Source: Elmis aenea
Lineage: Eukaryota > Arthropoda > Insecta > Coleoptera > Elmidae
Assembly (NCBI GenBank): GCA_947652605.1
Contig: OX393581.1
Coordinates: 24,360,788-24,424,787 of the forward strand
Reading direction: 5' to 3'
Length of the DNA: 64,000 bases
Shown: piece by piece, positions 25,361-36,781 of the stretch
Numbering within the stretch: position 1 is the first letter of the stretch
Layout: each line of letters starts with the position of its first letter
Position numbers and translations under genes: made by a program
Notes under the pieces: generated by a model
Database searches by the model: none
What the model saw: only the letters and a program-made list of their open reading frames with translations
What the model was told of the DNA's origin: nothing

Positions 25361-26132
25361 AAATTACACTTTTTGGCCTTGATACATAAATAACTATTGT
25401 AGTATTTTGGTAATAGTGCATAGTTTCGTCTTCTTAATTATTAATGTACTAACATCTACAGCATATCAACAACTATACTGTCCTATATTTTTTCTGCGTC
25501 CTGCCAGAAAATCAGTTATTACTGATCAAGTTTTAAGCAGGAAAATACATCTTTATTGGACTAGTCCGACTAGTCCAGTAAAGTGATCATAGAAAGTGAT
25601 CAACTTTTTACCGGCCTAGTCCAGTAAAGTGGATGGTTGCCATGGTGATGAGTTGTTTGGTTGATTTGCGCTCATAGAAGTTTGGGCTGTCAAACAAACG
25701 TCGTTATATCACCAAGCGAGTTTTCACCTGTAGTTTGTTAAGCAATGCGTGTATATTGTTATGTAATCAATTATTTTATGGTTATTTGTTGTGGCACCAT
25801 ATCAACACAAATCTAATGTGGGTTTGCAGTTATTTAAGGTTTCTAGAGCAATTGAAATATTGTTAAGTGATTGTTTAATTATGGATGGCGACGAAAGTGA
25901 TTTTGTCAGTGGCGGACGCAGAAGAAATATTGTACTGCATGTTCTGTGTATTGTACGTAACACACTCGTAAAGTGTCTTTACTGGACTCGTATCCTTTCA
26001 GAACTCGCCAAGGCTCGTCCAGTAATGTACCACTTTCCGGTCTTGTTACATAAATAACTATTTTCTACAACCACTAATGTAAATGACTCTTACCGTACAC
26101 CCTGCATGCATAGCAAGTGGGTCCTTACGCAC
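25361..26132. other. Unassigned spacer with GACTAGTCCAGTAAAG repeats
   Basis: The word CTAGTCCAGTAAAGTG occurs twice (25572 and 25616 areas), and a related inverted word, TTTACTGGACTCG, occurs near 25979. The 88-codon open frame at 25791 has no recognisable domain. Confidence 0.35.
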
Positions 26133-26985
26133 GGTAAGCAAAACGCACACTTGGCTAGAAAGATCGAAAAAGCCTTACGTCAAACACTGCCTGCATGCAT
26201 AGTAACTTAGTAACTGACAAGGGAAGGTCACGATACGTTGTCGCTAGAATTTGATTAAGGCTGTGTTTATTGCATCAAACATCAAAACTAGATGTTTTCC
26301 AGAGTTATACGTGCCACTGGCCATTTGCTTAGGAAAAATAGGTATAAAAAGGTCATTTTCACGATCGCGTTGGCCATGAAACCGTCAGGGACAAAATCTA
26401 ATTTTTTGTATTTACCAATGCGCGCATCCCTTGCAAGTGAAATGGTGCAAAGTTTTTGAAAAAATCTTAAACGGTTCCGGAGAAAAACGTCAAAAACGAA
26501 ACCCTGCATCAGCGCTATGATTTGAGAAGTTGTGATATATCTGTATTACTATATCTATGCGACTTGCATAGGCGTTTAACATAGGGGAAACCGTTTTTAC
26601 AAAGGTCTCGTTTTTCGAGTTTTTCTCCGGAACCGCTTAAGATTTTTTCAAAAACTTTGCACCATTTTACTTGCAAAGGATGCGCGCATTGGTAAATAGA
26701 AAAATTTAGATTTTGCCTCTGACGGTTTAATGACCAACGCGATCGCAAAAATTACTTTTATTATTCAACTTTTCAGTTTTTGCCCTATTTTTCCGAAGAA
26801 ATTGGTCAGTGTCACGTATAACTCTGTAAAACATTTAGTCTTGATGTCCTTGATGCAATAAACACAGCCTTAATCAAATTCTAGCGACAACGTATCATGA
26901 CCTTCCCTGGTGAGTTATAACGCACGGTAAGCAAAACGGAAAAACGCGCACTTGTCTAGAAATATCAAAGTAGGCTTACGTCAAA
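26133..26985. repeat. Direct repeats flanking a palindromic element
   Basis: About 60 bp beginning CGCACGGTAAGCAAAACG and running through CTAGAAA...CTTACGTCAAA occurs at about 26133-26192 and again at 26923-26988, on either side of the element at 26214-26906. This is far too long for a target duplication and suggests a duplicated host segment. Confidence 0.65.
26214..26906. mobile_element. Palindromic element, copy 1 (AAGGGAAGGTCA ends)
   Basis: The two arms (26214-26515 and about 26560-26906) are inverted copies. They start AAGGGAAGGTCACGATACGT and contain TTGGCCATGAAACCGTCAG-, GCGCGCATCC- and AAACGGTTCCGGAGAAAAA-like words. A second copy is at 31018-32335. No target duplication was resolved. 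Non-coding; the open frames at 26288-26748 are artefacts of the arms. Confidence 0.75.
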
Positions 26986-27303
26986 ATTGACAAGACAATG
27001 TAATTACATGTGTATATCAGTGTATATTAGCCATAGATGAGAGAAAAATATTAGCAAAAAAGCCCTTATAATCGTATGTATTATGTGTTGCGACAATGTA
27101 AGATGATCCTATGCTATGCTAAGCTGTTTATTATCATCCATGTTCTTCTATGGGAACGCTAAGATAATTCACGTTATATAGGGCAAAAAATACGCCTAAA
27201 TCAAGTTACAAAAGACATCTAAACTGATCTAAACTTATGTAGAAAAGTTATTAAAAATAGACAGAAACGTCAGTCAAGTGAACATTATATTTTAGAATTA
27301 AAA

Positions 27304-27753
27304 ATGGTCAAAGATATAAAAGGACTATTGACTGATCCTTCGTTCCTACTTAAAATTATCGAGCTGGTAAAAAAGTGAATTTTTGAATCACGATTTATTG
27401 TTAATCACAATTTTTGGCTGTAGGTGCTGTGTATAGTTTCTATAATTTTCATCGATGATGTAATGATGGTTTATTACGATTATCAAACGGCTAATTTGGT
27501 AAAAATTTGTTGCGGGGGATATGTAATTATACTTTCAGCTTTTATCATCATTATTGTGATAGAAGAAACTCATGAAAAATTGGAATTGATTCTATTTGGA
27601 AGTGGCTGTGTTTTATTTATAGTTGCTGGAATTCTTGAAATGGTAGCTTACAGTAATATTAACTCTAAACGAACGCTGATGTTAGGAATTTTCATGCTGG
27701 TTATTGGAGCATTGATGCTAGTTGACGTAGCATTAAAAATAGTGAAAAAATAA
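27304..27753 (+). CDS. MARVEL-like four-transmembrane protein, two exons
   Basis: Exon 1 is 27304-27366 (MVKDIKGLLTDPSFLLKIIE then L, 21 codons). The intron is 27367-27423 (57 bp, GTAAAA..TGTAG). Exon 2 is 27424-27753. The protein has 130 residues and four hydrophobic segments: about 16-34 (starting LKIIELVLCIVSII), 50-68 (VKICCGGYVIILSAFIIIIV), 75-92 (LILFGSGCVLFIVAGILEM) and 103-125 (LMLGIFMLVIGALMLVDVAL). The short basic N-terminus and the LKIIELVL entry into helix 1 are typical of insect MARVEL-domain-like small membrane proteins, which work in vesicle or junction membranes. The exact family member is not identifiable. Upstream, TATATAGG near 27174 and CGTCAGTC near 27268 could be TATA and initiator elements. 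An AATAAA overlaps the stop (27750-27755). A satellite array starts 250 bp downstream. Confidence 0.75.
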
Positions 27754-27979
27754 ACAAGTTGCCACCTTTTTGTATATTTAATTACAATACTTTAAGTTGC
27801 ATGTTTCAAATTTACGTTCGCCATTAAAATAGTATCCTTATATTTATGATTATTAAAATGCAGGGTAAAAAACCTCGATATATCACCAATAATTATTATG
27901 AATTTGTGTGAAGATAGCCCGTGGTTCCTAGCCTCGGTTTGTGTCTTTGCTAAGTGTATGCACGGCCCGGCAAATAAGT

Positions 27980-30900
27980 TAAATGGAAAGTTATTTATCG
28001 TTTCGTCGATAACAAAAAGATTTATGATATTTGCAGGGGATATGTACAATATCTTTATCTAGAGGCTAGTTTATGCAAAACCCATTGCCTGCCCGTCCTT
28101 GGCGGAATCAAAAATGTTATGAACATTATAAGTAAAAAAGTAAAAAATTAATTTCTCGTTTACGGAAAAAGATTCTTTCATGAAATTTGCAGGGGATATG
28201 TAAAATACTTTTATCTAAGGGGTGGTACATACCAAAGTCATTGCCTGCCCTTTAGAGACCCATCCCACGCATATAACCATATGTTATATACATTATTAGT
28301 AAAAAAGTAAATATAATTAACTATTTTATCGTTTACGGAAAAAGATTCTTTCATCAAATTTGCAGGGGATATGTAAAATACTTTTATCTCAGGGGTGGTA
28401 CATACCAAAGTCATTGCCTGCCCTTTAGGGACCCGTCCAACGCATGGTACCATATGTTACATCGTTATTAGTAAAAAAGTAAATATAATTAATTATTTTC
28501 TCGATAACTGAAAAAGATTTTTCATGAAATTTGCAGGGGATATGTAAAATACTTTTATCTAACGGGTGGTACATACCAAAGTCATTGCCTACCCTTTATA
28601 GACCCATCCCACGCATATAACCATATGTTATATCCATTATCAGTAAAAAAGTAAATATAATTAATTATTTTCTTGATAACGGAAAAAGATTCTTTCATGA
28701 AATTTGCAGGGGATATGTAAAATACTTTTATCTAAGGGGTGGTACATATCAAAGTCATTGCCTGCCCCTTAGAGACCCATCCCAAGCATATAACCATATG
28801 TTATATACATTATCAGTAAAAAAGTAAATATAATTAATTATTTTCTTGATAACGGAAAAAGATTCTTTCATGAAATTTGCAGGGGATATGTAAAATACTT
28901 TTATCTAAGGGGTGGTACATACCAAAGTCATTGCCTGCCCTTTAGAGACCCATCCCACGCATATAACCATATGTTATATACATTATCGGTAAAAAAATAA
29001 ATATAATTATATATTTTCTCGTTTACGGAAAAAGATTCTTTCATGAAATTTGCAGGGGTATTGTAAAATTTTTTTATCTAAGGGGTGGTACATATCAAAG
29101 TCATTGCCTGCCCTTTAGAGACCCATCCCACCCTAATAACCATATGTTATATCCATTATCAGTAAAAAAGTAAATTAAATTAATTATTTTCTCGTTTACG
29201 GAAAAAGATTCTTTCATGAAATTTGCAGGGGATATGTAAAATACTTTTATCTAAGAGGTGGTACATACCAAAGTCATTGCCTGCCCTTTAGAGACCCATC
29301 CCACGCATATAACTATATGTTATATACATTATCGGTAAAAAAGTAAATATAATTAATTATTTTCTCGTTTACGGAAAAAGATTCTTTCATGAAATTTGCA
29401 GGGGATATGTAAAATACTTTTATCTAAGGGGTGGTACATATCAAAGTCATTGCCTGCCCTTTAGAGACCCATCCCACGCATATAACTATATGTTATATCC
29501 ATTATCAGTAAAAAAGTAAATATAATTAATTATTTTCTCGATAACGGAAATAGATTCTTTCATGAAATTTCCAGGGGATATGTAAAATACTTTTATCTAA
29601 GGGGTGGTACATATCAAAGTCATTGCCTGCCCCTTAGAGACCCATCCCAAGCATATAACCATATGTTATATACATTATCAGTAAAAAAGTAAATATAATT
29701 AATTATTTTCTTGATAACGGAAAAAGATTCTTTCATGAAATTTGCAGGGGATATGTAAAATACTTTTATCTAAGGGGTGGTACATACCAAAGTCATTGCC
29801 TGCCCTTTAGAGACCCATCCCACGCATATAACCATATGTTATACATTCTCAGTAAAAAAGTAAATATAATTAATTATTTTCTCGTTTACGGAAAAAGATT
29901 CTTTCATGAAATTTGCAGGGGATATGTTAAATACTTTTATCTAAAGGGTGGTACATACCAAAGTCATTGCCTGCCCTTTAGAGACCTATCCCACGCACAT
30001 AACCATATGTTATACATTATCAGTAAAAAAGAAAATATAATTAATTATTTTCTTGATAACGGAAAAAGATTCTTTCATGAAATTTGCAGGGGATATGTAA
30101 AATACTTTTATCTAAGGGGTGGTACATACCAAAGTCATTACCTGCTCTTTAGAGACCCATCCCACGCATATAACCATATGTTATACATTATCAGTAAAAA
30201 AGTAAATATAAGTAATTATTTTCTTGATAACGGAAAAAGATTCTTTCATGAAATTTGCAGGGGATATGTAAAATACTTTTATCTAAGGGGTGGTACATAC
30301 CAAAGTCATTGCCTGCCCTTTAGAGACCCATCCCACGCATATAACCATATGTTATATACATTATCGGTAAAAAAATAAATATAATTAATTATTTTCTCGT
30401 TTACGGAAAAAGATTCTTTCATGAAATTTGCAGGGGATATGTAAAATACTTTTATCCAAGGGGTGGTACATACCAAAGTCATTGCCTGCCCTTTAGAGAC
30501 CCATTCCACGCATATAACCATATGTTATATACATTATTAGTAAAAAAGTAAATATAATTAATTATTTTCTCGTTTACGGAAAAAGATATAATAATATGCG
30601 TTGGACGGGTCCCTGAAGGGCGGGCAATGACTTTGGTATGTAGCATCCCTTAGACAAAAGTACTTTACATATCTCCTGCGAATTTCATGAAAGAATCTTT
30701 TTCCGTTACCGAGAAAATAATTAATTATTTTTACTTTTTTACTGTTAATGGATATAACATATGGTTATATGCGTGGGATGGGTCTCTAAAGGGCAGGCAA
30801 TGACTTTGGTATGTACCACCCCTTAGATAAAAGTATTTTACATATCCCCTGCAAATTTCATGAAAGAATCTTTTTCCGTTATCAAGAAAATAATTAATTA

Positions 30901-31004
30901 TATTTACTTTTTTACTGATAATGTATATAACATATGGTTATATGCTTGGGATGGGTCTCTAAAGGGCAGGTAATGACTTTGGTATGTACCACCCCTTAGA
31001 TAAA
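27980..31004. repeat. Satellite array, 173-bp unit, inverted tail
   Basis: About 14 head-to-tail units run from about 28160 to 30588 after one diverged unit (27980-28160). Successive AAATTTGCAGG landmarks at 28183, 28356, 28527, 28700, 28873, 29046 and 29219 are 171-173 bp apart. Each unit has the words GACCCATCCCACGCATATAA, TTTACGGAAAAAGATTCTTT and GGGGTGGTACATACCAAAG. At about 30588 the array breaks and about 2.4 units follow in inverted orientation (30592-31004). They end at a (TA)n/AAATA run that joins the next palindromic element. No unit is coding. Confidence 0.93.
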
Positions 31005-31017
31005 TATATATATATAA

Positions 31018-32335
31018 ATAAATAAATAAAATAGGGCAAAAACTGAAAAGTTGAATAATAAAAGTAATTTTTACGATCGCGTTGGCCATGAAACAGTCCG
31101 AGACAAAATCAATTTTTTTTATTTCCCAATGCGCGCATCCTTTGCAAGTAAAAGTGGTGCAAAGTTTTTGAAAAAATCTTAAACGGTTCCGGAGACAAGC
31201 GAAAAACGACGTCGTTGTAAAAACGGCTTTCCCTATGTTAAACGCCAATGCAAGTCGCATATACGAGGCTCGTCCACAACGTAAGTTTCCCTGGGGCCGT
31301 TTTTAGAAACAAAACACAATTTCATGGAAATATTTATTGCAACAGATACAGCAAGTGTTCAGCTATTTTTCAACATATTTGCCACCGGAATTGAGACATT
31401 TTTCATACCGTGGGATCAACTTTTGAATACATGTGTCGTAGAAGTCTGCCGCCTGCAATTGGAACCACTGTGTGACAACCATCTCCGTCTCTCTGTCATT
31501 CTCAAAACGCTGACGCTGACCGGACAGGAATTTCTTGAGGTGTAGGAATAGATGGAAATCACCGGACTATAGCTCCCAGCTGAACTCCGTCAGCAGACTT
31601 GCTGTCCGTCGAGCCGTGTGCGGCCTAGCGCCTAGCGTTGCCGTGCAGGAAGACAATTCCGGCACTAAGCATCCTGCGCCGCTTGTTCCGAATGGCCCGT
31701 CGCAGTTTCTGCAGTGTTTCGCAGTAACGTTCAGCATTCACCGTCTCACCTCTGGTCAGGAGGTCGACGTGGAGAACGGGAGCTGGAATAAGAGCCTCCA
31801 TCTTCAACAGCTGCAACGATGCTGCTGTGAGAACGCGTGAAGTAGTGCATGCGCCATGCTACATCATTGCTCTATCACGTACGCACAGTCGCTTCGCGCA
31901 ATATAAGGTTTGCTAGCTGTGGGACGAGTGGGAAACTTACTTTGTGGACATGCCTCGTACGTATATTTATGTATTGTATAGTAGTTTAGTTATACAGATA
32001 TATCACAACTTCTCAAATCATAGCGCTTATGCAGGGGTTTCGTTTTTGACGTTTTTCTCCGGAACCGTTCAAGATTTTTTCAAAAACTTTGCACCATTTT
32101 ACTTGCAAAGGATGCGCGCATTGGTAAATAGAAAAATTTAGATTTTGTCTCTGACCGTTTCATGGCCAACGCGAGCGCAAAAATGACCTTCTTATACCAA
32201 TTTTTCAGTTTTTTCCTTATTTTTCCGAAAGAAATGGCCAGTGGGACGTATAACTCTAGAAATTTGATTTTGATGTCCTTGATGCAGCCTTAATCAAATT
32301 CTAGCGACAACGTATCGTGACCCTCCCTTGTAAGG
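31018..32335. mobile_element. Palindromic element, copy 2, split by mariner
   Basis: 31035-31262 and 31960-32335 together match the element at 26214-26906 in reverse orientation. The left end is truncated at the satellite, while the right end keeps GACCCTCCCTTG. The centre was entered by a mariner at the dinucleotide TA. About 30 extra bp (31960-31990) to the right of the mariner are not in copy 1. Confidence 0.75.
31264..31957 (-). mobile_element. Internally deleted mariner transposon
   Basis: The inverted tips CGAGGCTCGTCCACAACGTA and CGAGGCATGTCCACAAAGTA, both followed by AGTTTCCC-like sequence, are flanked by TA. The element is 694 bp against about 1.3 kb for an intact mariner. On the minus strand 31816-31625 encodes LLTRGETVNAERYCETLQKL and RRAIRNKRRRMLSAGIVFLH, then GNAR (normally DNARPH, with Asp catalytic). 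This is the heart of a mariner DD34D transposase. GC-richer than its surroundings, so relatively young, but deleted and inactive. Confidence 0.92.
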
Positions 32336-32711
32336 TTATAATATTAGCGGTAAGTTCAATAAGCTGTAGCACCGAGAGTTATGAATTTTGAAAATTTATC
32401 GCAGTAGTTTTTGATACCCAAACATATTAGAAAACTGTTGACTATATAAAAAAACATTTAAATTATTTCTTTTTGTAAGAGATAGATATTTGTTCATGTT
32501 ACCCGTCGGGGTAACATGACGGGGGTAAGATGACGAATGCCGTCATCTTGCCCCTTTTGATTTTTATCGTGATCTGACACTAATTTTACTATGTATCTGG
32601 TTTATAATAAAGACATTTATGGCCGTATGCAGAGTCGGAAGAATTGTGGTCTAAAACGGGTTTATCTTTAAAGCGGTTTAAAAATTATTTAAAATTAATT
32701 GTCACGTAGTT
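32336..32711. other. Unassigned, with GGGGTAA/CGTCATCTT palindromes
   Basis: Around 32505-32548 the sequence folds as GTAAGATGACG.AATG.CCGTCATCTTGC, preceded by GTCGGGGTAACATGAC. Related words recur at 32852-32875 (CGTCATCTTATCCCGG) and 33036 (CGTCAACTTGCCCCGG). Probably termini of the element that carried the PHD fragment. Confidence 0.4.
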
Positions 32712-32825
32712 TTTGTAGACCCTCCAGATGTAGACTGGATAGAGTGCAAAAAGTGTAAAGTATGGTGGCATGAAGCTTCTTCAGCATATGAATGTGGCGG
32801 CGATTTTATATGCGATTATTGTTGA
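32712..32825 (+). pseudogene. PHD-like zinc-finger tail of a pogo-type transposase
   Basis: 38 codons ending at TGA read DVDWIECKKCKVWWHEASSA and then a Cys and the closing FICDYC. W-x-x-C-x-x-C-x-x-W-x-HE ... C...F-x-C-x-x-C is the PHD-type finger found at the C-terminus of many insect pogo/jerky-like transposases. Stops upstream show that only the tail survives. Confidence 0.6.
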
Positions 32826-33245
32826 TTACCCCATATTGTACGTCATCTTATCCCGGTAATGGGGTAGATGAAGTACACTTACCAAATAAAAATATAGCTG
32901 CTTGACTTTGTTTAAGTTCTTTATTGAATCATAGTTACGTTGTGTTATATGTTATATGTTATATGTTACCTTTCTGAATAAAAATAACAATAGTATCTTC
33001 TGGGTGTATTTTTTCCCAAACCAATTTTTTTCTTAACTTCGTCAACTTGCCCCGGCCTTCCCTTCTTATTTATAAACCCAACAACCCATACTTCAATAAA
33101 ACGAGAAAACCATTTAAAAAAAATTGTGTCAGCCAATTACGACCCGTATTTTAAATAAAAAAGATGATGTTGAAAAAACAAAAACAAATGAAGATAGGTA
33201 TAATGTATTAAAAAATTCAATTCTACGCAAAAAAGTGGGCATATT

Positions 33246-33745
33246 CAGGGCCGTCGGCAGACTAGATCGCGCCCTGGGGAAAACAACTGAACATCGCCCC
33301 TCAGTGGCGTAGGCGGGGGTTTAGGGGGGTCAATATACTTTGGTAAATGGCCAGAGAACTGTAAATGTTGGGCTAAAAAACGAATCGGCTCTTTTTACGT
33401 TTATTAAGTCCCCCCATCAAAGCTCCCTGCTGCTTAAAAAAACTAAAAAAAAGAGACTGGTGATTAACAAAAAGTTTCTCGGCTCTTTTTGCGTTCATTA
33501 GCTCCCGCCATGAAGGCATCCTGCCTCCGCCACTGTCACATCTGATGTATAAGTTTAAGAAGACAAAAATATTGGCATATTTCTAAAAACGATTTGGCTT
33601 TTATTACAAGAGAAATAGTAAAACTTTTTTTGCATAAATTAAATCTACTATCTCGAATGCTATAATAATAATATCCTAACAAAAAATGGGGTCCCATTGG
33701 ACTTCAATAAGCCCTAGGCCCCGAAAAACCTAGATCCGCCCCTGG
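33246..33745. mobile_element. Composite of hAT-like ends (CAGTGGCG / CAGGGGCGGATC)
   Basis: CAGTGGCGTAGGCGGGGG at 33303 and the inverse of CAGTGGCGGAGGCAGG at about 33533 look like the tips of a small hAT element. CAGGGCCGTCGGCAG at about 33249 and the inverse of CAGGGGCGGATCTAGG at about 33745 look like a second pair around it. Flanking 8-mers do not match well, so the boundaries are tentative. Confidence 0.5.
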
Positions 33746-33804
33746 TTGTCCATACCACGAAATATCGATACATCGGAATATATCCATTCTTCTAGCTGTT
33801 TTTC

Positions 33805-34440
33805 TTATTCTTTGAATTGAAACTCTACTCCTGGTTGTTGCCTTCGTGTAATCAACCTGTATCGTAGTTCCCTATCGTAGGTAGGACTGATAAATGTTGC
33901 TTTAAATGTTTTAAGTGTGTGGGCCCACTCTGAATTAGGGTTTATTTTACTAAAAGTTCTGTACCAGACCTCAGCTTTTCCATCAAGATAATTTCTAAAA
34001 AAAATTAGCTTGAGTCTGTCGTCCCGTGAATTAGCCAAAGCGCACGAACCATAATGATTTAGAAATAAGATGGGAGCATCCCTATGTGGATTAAACGCCT
34101 TGGGCTGTGAAAATTTTGAAGTTTGGGGTATCCCAAACAACTTGCTGAGTTATTTGACGTGAAAAATGGGAATGTGCTATAATTTTGATTAGAAGGCCCA
34201 CTGTTCTGATGGCTAGTTCGTAAGTTACATGAATTTGGGAGATTTTTTTAGCAGCCTACGTAGGCGTTAAATGCCCTAGCATTTGGGGGTGACGAATTAT
34301 ATACGCCATTGGGGTTAATTTTGTCTGGAGAAAAGTGTGATAATCTAGAAGAGTTTACAAAATGGTCAATTTCTCTGTTAATCCTCTCTATATTGCGGTG
34401 TAGTATTTTCGTTCTGCTGACCAACACTGTTACTTATGTG
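33805..34440 (-). pseudogene. gypsy-type gag relic
   Basis: The minus strand 34140-33805 encodes 111 residues with FNPHRDAPILFLNHYGSCA, DRLKLIFFRNYLDGKAEVWY and FISPTYDRELRYRLITRRQQ. This is the capsid-like core of insect gypsy gag (FLNHYESCA..DRLKLvyF.nYLdGKAEvWY). Upstream to about 34440 the frame is broken by stops. No pol sequence is attached. It may belong to the same family as the relic at 23342-24960. Confidence 0.75.
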
Positions 34441-34474
34441 TAGCGACACGTGAGATTGCAGTACGGTGTCTACG

Positions 34475-34622
34475 AAATTTGCGGACTCTGCTAAATTTCT
34501 TGACTGTTTGACCTGTCAAAACCGACCGCCATCAGAGGTCTTTTTTTGTCGTCATTTCCGTCGCCGCTCAAACGCTGCAGTATAGTATTAAAAGCTCCTT
34601 CCTTTATCTTTTATTCAATGCA
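34475..34622. mobile_element. Truncated third copy of the CATTGAATAAAAAG hAT MITE
   Basis: The last roughly 145 bp match 5035-5174 closely, including TTTGACCTGTCAAAAC and GCTCCTTCCTTTATC, and end TTTATTCAATG with one T lost. The other end is missing. Confidence 0.8.
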
Positions 34623-34635
34623 AAGTATAGGTAAG

Positions 34636-34872
34636 GGAACATTATTTTTCCGGACAAACTATTGACAAAAGTTTGTTGCTTTGGTAATATTCTGCGACAA
34701 ATGACCACAGGACATGAACAAAATCCTGAGCCGAAGACGAGGGATTTTGTCATTCATTTTGTCGAAGGATGTTACCTATAAGCAACAAACTTGAGTTAAA
34801 ACTTTTCCTGCAAAATTATGTTCCGAAATATATTTGATTAGACTATTTCCCAAATAAGATACCAAAAATAAT
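34636..34872. repeat. Uninterrupted copy of the Tpi-intron repeat
   Basis: It matches 9870-10007 joined to 10533-10604, and shows the site without the piggyBac MITE. Confidence 0.75.
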
Positions 34873-34960
34873 TATCTTTGCCACAGTTTTTTTTGTATTT
34901 CTGCGTTGGAAGTTGTTCCAAAACGACTCATTTTTTTATACCACAGAACATACACATATA

Positions 34961-35528
34961 CAGGGTGTCACACAAAAAACGCCGCAAGCTGTAACTCCGT
35001 TATTTGTGGTCCGATTTTGGTGAACAAAAAACTAAATGAAATGTCTCCTCAAATACTATTAACTGAAGTGGATTTCAATTTTTGTAAGTTCAACTTAAAT
35101 GTCAAACGATAGTCAAGTTTTTTTTCCAAATGGCACCATCTATTTTTTTTTTTACTAAATCTGGTAGACATTATTTTTCTGAATTCAATGATGTAATCAT
35201 AGGTTAATTTTAGTGCAAAACTAATAATCAATAAAAAATAAAAGTTTAACTAAAATCAAGGTGGCTAAAAAAAATACTTCTGATTTTAAATTAAGCATAA
35301 ACATCTATATAAAAAACCTATATAACATTTTGTTCTAATTTAATAAATAAAGAAGTTATAGCAAATTTTCGAAAATAGTGTAGCGTCGAAATTGAATCCG
35401 ATAGAAAAAAATCTGATTGCATAGACGTTCTTTACTCAAAAAATAGCTCAAGAGACCGAAATCAGATTTTCGCTATCTATTACGGTAACCGAGATACCCC
35501 CTAAAACATTCGAATTTTGTCCACTCTG
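34961..35528. mobile_element. CAGGGTG-type element, mixed arms
   Basis: The left tip CAGGGTGTCACACAAAAAAC follows TA. The right tip (GTCCACTCTG then TA) and about 290 bp of inner sequence are a diverged copy of the right arm of the palindrome at 14466-15880. The left portion is not its complement, so this may be a fused pair of fragments rather than one element. Confidence 0.5.
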
Positions 35529-36024
35529 TACAGTAATCCATTTACGCGGTCTTCATATACGTTGTACGTGAATTCACTAAGGCGCTGTTGGAAAAATTTT
35601 AAAATTTTAAATAATTAACTAGACACCAGATTGAATTTTGTCTTTGAAAATTAAATTTGATTTAGTGCCATATAATCCAGGGTTCGAAAACATTAGAGTG
35701 TAGGGTTTAGGCAGGGTCATAAAGGCATATTAGAATTTTTACACTAAGTGTGCATCGATTTTAACGGACTCTATCTAAAGTGGAGCAACTAATATCTTTA
35801 CGGATAAATGATAGTTACATTAAAAGGTGTTTTTTTTTTGTTGCCCAGCAAGAGTGAAATATTTGAAAATATGGAACAAATATCCATTTAAACATGTTTC
35901 CCATGGCTCCATTTCCGTGGTTTTCATTTACTCGCTGTTTTTGTGGAACCATGTACTGGCGTAAATAAAGGGGTTACTACGCATCAGCTATTTTAAAATT
36001 TAATGCTGTAATACAATAAAAATT
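35529..36024. other. Unassigned spacer
   Basis: AT-rich; no coding or repeat structure recognised. Confidence 0.3.
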
Positions 36025-36148
36025 TTAATTTTCATTCAAGGCTTTGATTGCTCTAGTGTAATTTACTTTAGAGATGTATTGTTGAATCATGAAAATAGTA
36101 TCGTTTAGCTGATAAAGCATTTTTACTAATGATTGTATTTCGTCTACC
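36025..36148 (-). CDS. Possible terminal exon of the Vlk-like kinase
   Basis: After an acceptor-like TTTTGAACCAG, the minus strand reads (G)VDEIQSLVKMLYQLNDTIF and MIQQYISKVNYTRAIKALNE to TAA at 36027-36025. This loosely recalls the VDETLAQLEKVLHLYRSGQYL helix that follows the kinase domain of vertebrate PKDCC. The similarity is weak, the preceding exon is not found, and the vertebrate protein continues further, so this is a candidate only. Confidence 0.3.
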
Positions 36149-36781
36149 CTGGTTCAAAACTAAATAACTTTATCAGAATTTAAAAAAATTGTCAGATCAA
36201 AACGAAGTTAAAAAACCATCGAAGTGAAGTTTTAAACAACTTATAATGTCTTCATCATTATTTTAGTATTAAGTTGCTATTGTGGTAGTTTTATCATAAA
36301 TAATTTAGTATTTAAATGAAACAGCACATGAAAAAAAAAAGTATTATTTAAAATATTTGGTAATACAAATAAATGTACATATGTTACATTTTGATGTGTA
36401 TAACTACAGTAAATGTCTTTTCCGATTTGTAAAATTATTTTTGCGTCCCACTTTAATTTAAGATATTTATAATAAGACACTAATTCAACTACTTTAGTGT
36501 GTAGGACACGCATGGATAAGAATGTGTTGAATGACAGAATCTGCCTGCTTTTAGAATGTTATCTTGTTTAGCTGTATTGCAAATATTCCTACTTTATTTA
36601 TTATTGCTTTTAAATTTCTTTAATCTTTCATATTTTTGTCATGCATACATTTAAATTGTTCAATAGAAAATTCCAAAATACGATTGAAAATGATTTTTTT
36701 TCTTCATAAACGAAAACTTTTATACATACCAAGACATTTGTGAGATAAAGAATTTTAATTTTTACAACAGCTGTAACTATA
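36149..36781. other. Unassigned intronic-type sequence
   Basis: A 78-codon minus-strand open frame (36513-36277) shows no similarity I recognise. Otherwise AT-rich and featureless. Confidence 0.3.

Noticed and set aside
27980..31004. CRISPR-like regular repeats
   Set aside because: Units are about 173 bp with no unique spacers, in a eukaryotic genome: a satellite.
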